Shown: piece after piece, positions 59,998 to 64,000 of the stretch
How the letters are laid out: each line of letters opens with the position of its first letter
Numbering within the stretch: position 1 is the first letter of the stretch
Assembly: GCF_963676685.1 (NCBI RefSeq)
Contig: NC_092348.1
Span: 13,986,867-14,050,866, forward strand
Direction of reading: 5' to 3'
Source of the DNA: Mytilus edulis
Taxonomy: Eukaryota; Mollusca; Bivalvia; Mytilida; Mytilidae
DNA length: 64,000 nt
The notes under the pieces: model-generated
What the model was told of the DNA's origin: nothing
Seen by the model: only the letters and a program-made list of their open reading frames with translations
The model's database searches: none
Position numbers and translations under genes: made by a program

Positions 59998-62735
59998 AAA
60001 AAGAGGGACGAAAGATACCAAAGGGACAGTCAAACTCATAAATCTAAAACAAACTGACAACGCCATGGCTAAAAATAAAAAAGACAAACAGAAAAACAAT
60101 AGTACACACGACACAACATAGAAAACTAAAGAATAAACAACACGAACCCCACCAAAAACTAGGGGTGATCTCAGGTGCTCCGGAAGGGTAAGCAGATCCT
60201 GCTCCACATGTGGCACCCGTCGTGTTGCTTAAGTGATTACAAATCCGGTAAATAGTCTAATTCGGTAGGTCATATTCATGAAAGGGAAGGGGATTGTAGT
60301 TACGACGTAAGGAACATATCCGATATCATTTGTGAAACGGTTATTCCATAACGGTCAACCAACTCGTGATGGCGTCCGTAAAATTTACGAAGGGATGATT
60401 TCAACTTCACCATTTGGAACTCTTGGTTTAATAGCTTCCTTGTGAGCAGCAAACCTCTATCAAGAAAATCATGATAGGAAATGCAAGCACGGGAATATCG
60501 TATCAATTGGGAGATATATACCCCGTATGCAGGTGCTGCTGGAATGTTGCTACTTAGAAATGGAAAGTTCACAATTGGAAAGCTGAAATCATCTCTTTTG
60601 TCGTATAGTTTTGTTTTCAACCGACCCTCATTGTCAATTTCTAGATGTAAGTCAAGATATGAAGCCGACTTAACAGTATCTGTAGTATCCTTTATCTCTA
60701 GTTCGATTGGATAGATGCGTTCCACATAGTCACCAAATTTTGAATTGTTTAGTGAAAGAACATCATCTATATAGCGGAAAGTAGAGTTAAAGGATATTGC
60801 TAACTTCTTATCTTTCTTCCTAAGAAGTTCCTGCATGAAGTCAGCCTCATAATAATAAAGAAACAAGTCGGCGAGTAGAGGGGCACAGTTTGTTCCCATT
60901 GGAATGCCGACAGTCTGTTGAAAAACACGTCCTCCGAACGTAACAAATATGTTGTCAATCAAGAAATCAAGCATCTTGATAACATCAGTTTCAGAGAATT
61001 TTTTGTTTGAATCAGAGTGATTCTTTACAAAGTAGGATTTATCCCTCCCTAAGACAAGATACTTGTATCTACGTTGGCCATTCTTTTTTATGAAGCAAAG
61101 TAATATCAACTCTTTCAATTTGTCTTTTAGTTTGGAAGGTGGAATACTTGTGTACAGGGTAGAAAAGTCAAATGTTTTAATACTGTTACAAGATGAAAGA
61201 GAGTTAGATTGTATGTACTCTAAAAGATCTTTTGAATTTTTAAGTATCCACATCTGATTCACGCCACCTCTAGAATAGGCAGTTTCACAATAACTTTGAA
61301 GCCCGTCTTTGATTGCTGATAAAATAGATGTTAATAATTTAGAAAGAGGTTTCGTGGAGCACTTGGAAGACCCAGCAATATACCGTTGTTTGTAAGGACA
61401 CTTATGTAGTTTAGGTATCCAATACAGTGATGGAAGATCCAGTTCTTCATCTTTGGTTGAAATTCCAAAGGAACATAGAACAGACCTATGATTATCCAGG
61501 ATTTCCTCTTTGGTAAGTTTCGTGAGGGTATATGTTGAGTTACCGAGTGAATTGTCAATACCTAATTCGTTTATCAAGCAGTTGATGTAGTGACTTTTAC
61601 ACACAAAAACGATGTTATTTGGGGCTTTATCTGCAGGGACAACAACATATTTGTCATGGAGGTCGGATAGGTGTTTTGCAACATTTGGGTCTTTAAAGAT
61701 TGACGTAGCATGGGCATTGATGGACCCATTCAGTTTCTTAATTCTGATTTGTATCAACGACCTCACTGCCTTAATCCATTCGGAAAGAGTGTCTACGTCT
61801 TCCTTCTCGCGCTTAGCCCATTGCCTGGCATAATCCCCGACTGAATCCATCAAAATTTTAAAGTTGTATTTCCAATTGATGGATTTAGGCTCACGATATT
61901 TGGGACCTTTCGATAACACATTTCGTAGAGAAGTGTTATTAACAATGTTAAGGTCACCGGTAATAACGTGGCCAGCAGGATTATATGTGAATTTGGAACT
62001 AGCACAAGTGCAATCAGGAGGTTTAGACTTGAAGTCGTCAATATCGAGATCCTGCAAAACGCGTTTGTAATTGAAAATTTTAGTTGCAATAGGTTTGGTA
62101 TAGGAAATTATTGGTACAGACTGGTCTTTGAAATAAGGAGGTATTTTCGATTGCACTAATTTATGATGAAGGATATTGCCTAGGTTGACGCCATCGAGAC
62201 CTTTGTTGGCAAAGGAAAGATTAAGAAAAGATCTTTTCTCTTTTTCATCTTTTCCAATGCGAACTGGCTTGAAAAGTCTGTGACTTGCAATATCCGAAAT
62301 TATAGCTTCAAGTTTGTATTGGTTTGAATGAGGGTTTGTAACAGTGGATTCCAAACATAAATTGAACAGAGAATGAAGTTTCGAAAGGGGTAATGAATAA
62401 AGTTTCGTGCGAATGTGATGAATACCTAACGGCTTTTGTATGAATGGCAGCAAGTCATTAATAGAGACATCATGCAGAGAAGGTGATGTATAATGACGAT
62501 GACCATGACTGCGTCTACGTCGAGGAGTCGAGTTGAAAATATTCATCACATTCACCGAGTTACACGAAGGACTAGATAGAATACCTATACCATCAATTTT
62601 GTCATTGCAGCCATAAGGTGTTGCAGTTCCCAGTTGTCTAATCCAGTAGACAATTCGAAGTAACACGTTCTTTCTAATACAACACAGGGTACATATAACG
62701 TGTTCTCGTTCACATATGCACATGATATTTGTCAC
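59998..62735 (-). mobile_element. Penelope-like retroelement, apparently intact RT, with 3' tail
   Basis: Sense on the minus strand: ORF 62735-60300, then a tail of about 300 bp ending at 'TATCTTTCGTCCCTC' (about 59998). The same tail occurs alone at 14445-14741 and 42684-42906, and in diverged form at 55820-55955, which ties those fragments to this element. The 5' end is not defined; it lies between the ORF start and the MITE at 62941. It lies antisense in the inferred intron 2 of the ligase gene. Confidence 0.75.
60300..62735 (-). CDS. Penelope-like reverse transcriptase, 811 codons uninterrupted
   Basis: A long open frame without stops. An Arg-rich patch lies near residues 71-80 (PRRRRSHGHR) and a CxC motif near 242 (DCTCASSKF) before GHVITGDL. 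VPADKAPNNIVFV is at 366-378 and LYWIPKLHK at 437-445. RT motif A is FDFSTLYTSIP (522-532, Asp 523), the motif B region is QTVGIPMGTNCAPL (607-620) and the catalytic box is YIDD (655-658). ASYLDLHLEI and SSNIPAAPAYGVYISQL follow. All catalytic Asp are present. The ORF ends about 90 residues after the thumb-like region, with no GIY-YIG endonuclease, so either this is an endonuclease-less type or that domain has been lost. The true start may be an inner Met such as residue 64 (MNIFNSTP). A recently active copy is likely, because 811 codons stay open in a region full of decayed elements. Confidence 0.8.
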   Translation of the reverse strand: MTNIMCICEREHVICTLCCIRKNVLLRIVYWIRQLGTATPYGCNDKIDGIGILSSPSCNSVNVMNIFNSTPRRRRSHGHRHYTSPSLHDVSINDLLPFIQKPLGIHHIRTKLYSLPLSKLHSLFNLCLESTVTNPHSNQYKLEAIISDIASHRLFKPVRIGKDEKEKRSFLNLSFANKGLDGVNLGNILHHKLVQSKIPPYFKDQSVPIISYTKPIATKIFNYKRVLQDLDIDDFKSKPPDCTCASSKFTYNPAGHVITGDLNIVNNTSLRNVLSKGPKYREPKSINWKYNFKILMDSVGDYARQWAKREKEDVDTLSEWIKAVRSLIQIRIKKLNGSINAHATSIFKDPNVAKHLSDLHDKYVVVPADKAPNNIVFVCKSHYINCLINELGIDNSLGNSTYTLTKLTKEEILDNHRSVLCSFGISTKDEELDLPSLYWIPKLHKCPYKQRYIAGSSKCSTKPLSKLLTSILSAIKDGLQSYCETAYSRGGVNQMWILKNSKDLLEYIQSNSLSSCNSIKTFDFSTLYTSIPPSKLKDKLKELILLCFIKKNGQRRYKYLVLGRDKSYFVKNHSDSNKKFSETDVIKMLDFLIDNIFVTFGGRVFQQTVGIPMGTNCAPLLADLFLYYYEADFMQELLRKKDKKLAISFNSTFRYIDDVLSLNNSKFGDYVERIYPIELEIKDTTDTVKSASYLDLHLEIDNEGRLKTKLYDKRDDFSFPIVNFPFLSSNIPAAPAYGVYISQLIRYSRACISYHDFLDRGLLLTRKLLNQEFQMVKLKSSLRKFYGRHHELVDRYGITVSQMISDMFLTS

Positions 62736-62940
62736 TGGACGTTAAACCCTAATTCGTCAGCATCATCCAATTGTTTTTTTTTTCTTCTATTACTTAATCA
62801 TATATTGTTTACAAATCACTTTAAAGAAGTAAACGGAAAGGAGCCAATGCAGCTACATTTGGTTATTTTAAGTTTCAACTCATTTTATTCCGTTTAGTTC
62901 CTTTCTACATAAGTGCAGAGGAGAACTACAGTTGTCTATG

Positions 62941-63124
62941 GTGGCCGTTGAAGTCCATTTCGCGTTTTCGCGATTTCGCCTTTCATATTCTATAGGGCGA
63001 AAACGTGAAATCGCGAAAAGGCGAAAACACGAAAACGCGAAGTCGAAAACGAGAAATCGGTATATAGAATATGTAAGGCGAAAACGCTAAAGCGCTAAAA
63101 CGCACAATGGCATTAACCTGCCAC
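62941..63124. mobile_element. Complete GCGAAA-rich MITE, 184 bp
   Basis: The left end, GTGGCCGTTGAAGTCCATTT, pairs with the right end AATGGCATTAACCTGCCAC as imperfect inverted repeats. The interior is built almost wholly of GCGAAAACGCGAAATCGCG-like steps in both orientations around a CATATTCTATAG centre. It is the same family as the 51723-51806 fragment; both are preceded by TATG. Confidence 0.7.
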
Positions 63125-64000
63125 GATAGTTGTCCGCATGTAAACTTCTAGAATTTGTCACCAATATAAGTACATCGCAATCCGTTACTGTTTCAACAGC
63201 CATCGGTGTTACATGTGTGTATTCTTAAACAAGTATTATTTTTCTCTCGTTTTTAGCAATGTATCACTCTCTACTGTCCTTATATATTATTCTATATTCT
63301 GCGTTTCCATTCAGATTCTCGTGTATACCATGAGGGTCCGGATTGAGGATATTGTTTATTTCTGTATTCTTTAAATTGTTATGTCATTTTTTTCTACATT
63401 TTATTTATCTTACTCATTAATCTTTCTTTTCATATTTTGTCATCCCAATATGTTTTACATACTGATGTTTAGTTACATTACGACGTTTATCTCTGATTTA
63501 TATACTGGTTACCAATGTAGATGGCAAATTTGTGTCATTCATGACAATTAAACAGAATCAACATGATATATGCGATCATTCTTGGATGAAATTAATATTA
63601 CTTTAATATTACACTTTTTGAAACCATTTTTAATCAATTTTCAATTTCATGTGTTGTTTCTGTATATGTTATGTTTCATTGCTCATGTGTTGTTTTCGTA
63701 TATTTTAGCCGCTCGTCTTGAGCCTGCTCATTTGATCCGAAAACACCCCATATAGCAATAAAATAATACTTTTATTGCCATTCATAACTCTTAACAGACC
63801 AATTCACAGACCGGGTTTTATACATCCGACCCATTAACAGACCAGGTTTTAAATAAAAATTGATTTATGTCACCAAAACACAGATTTTCGTGTAGATTTT
63901 TCACACAATGATATCAATATGGTTAACAAACATAATGCCTTTCTTTTTTCGATGTTCAAAATATTGAATGCAAGTAAATTTAACCAATGTGTCATTTTGT
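63125..64000. other. End of window, presumably still ligase intron 2
   Basis: AT-rich. Two near-copies of 'TTAACAGACCA..' lie at about 63792 and 63835. No exon was recognised. Confidence 0.35.

Overview
This is AT-rich animal nuclear DNA with short exons, long introns and a very high load of nested transposable elements. The gene families (SUEL-type lectins, LDLa membrane proteins, 4CL-like ligases) and the interspersed repeats resemble those of a marine bivalve, most likely a mussel close to Mytilus. The species call rests on recollection of mussel repeats and was not checked by any search. No bacterial-type operons, rRNA, tRNA or CRISPR arrays were seen.

Layout. (1) 3.1-12.8 kb, + strand: the 3' part of a gene for a single-pass membrane protein with two LDL-receptor class A modules, rebuilt from five exons that all keep phase 1; two of its introns appear to use GC donors. 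(2) 14-21 kb: mobile DNA, namely a Penelope-like 3' tail, a broken PIF/Harbinger-type DDE transposase with a SWIM finger (- strand) that is split by a 599-bp MITE, a MITE inside a foldback element, and a repeat starting and ending in AGGTCTTTCCA. (3) 22.1-25.35 kb: a 5'-truncated non-LTR retrotransposon (+), itself interrupted by a repeat.

(4) 25.72-47.10 kb: a young head-to-tail tandem segmental duplication (unit 1 about 11.5 kb, unit 2 about 9.9 kb). Each unit carries a two-exon gene for a small secreted rhamnose/galactose-binding (SUEL-type) lectin. The units differ by clean later events: a 1.8-kb LTR element with only a gag-like ORF in unit 1, a (GA)n expansion in unit 1, a Penelope-like 3' tail in unit 2, and short-repeat insertions in each. 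A third, more diverged lectin gene lies just downstream (47.78-48.49 kb); its lectin exon is intact but the start codon used by the other two is gone.

(5) 49.9-54.85 kb: a decayed tyrosine-recombinase retroelement (DIRS/Ngaro type) with split direct repeats A1-ORFs-B1-A2-B2, plus a 1.75-kb inverted-repeat element between A2 and B2 that carries eight copies of a 14-bp motif. (6) 56.67-58.57 kb (+): the first two coding exons of a 4CL/luciferase-like acyl-CoA ligase with a possible mitochondrial leader. Its later exons are not seen and probably lie beyond the window. The putative intron 2 holds an antisense Penelope-like element with an uninterrupted 811-codon reverse transcriptase (60.0-62.7 kb, - strand) and a GCGAAA-rich MITE. 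The host genes are not functionally linked as an operon would be; the main story is local lectin-gene amplification in a region dated by successive mobile-element insertions.
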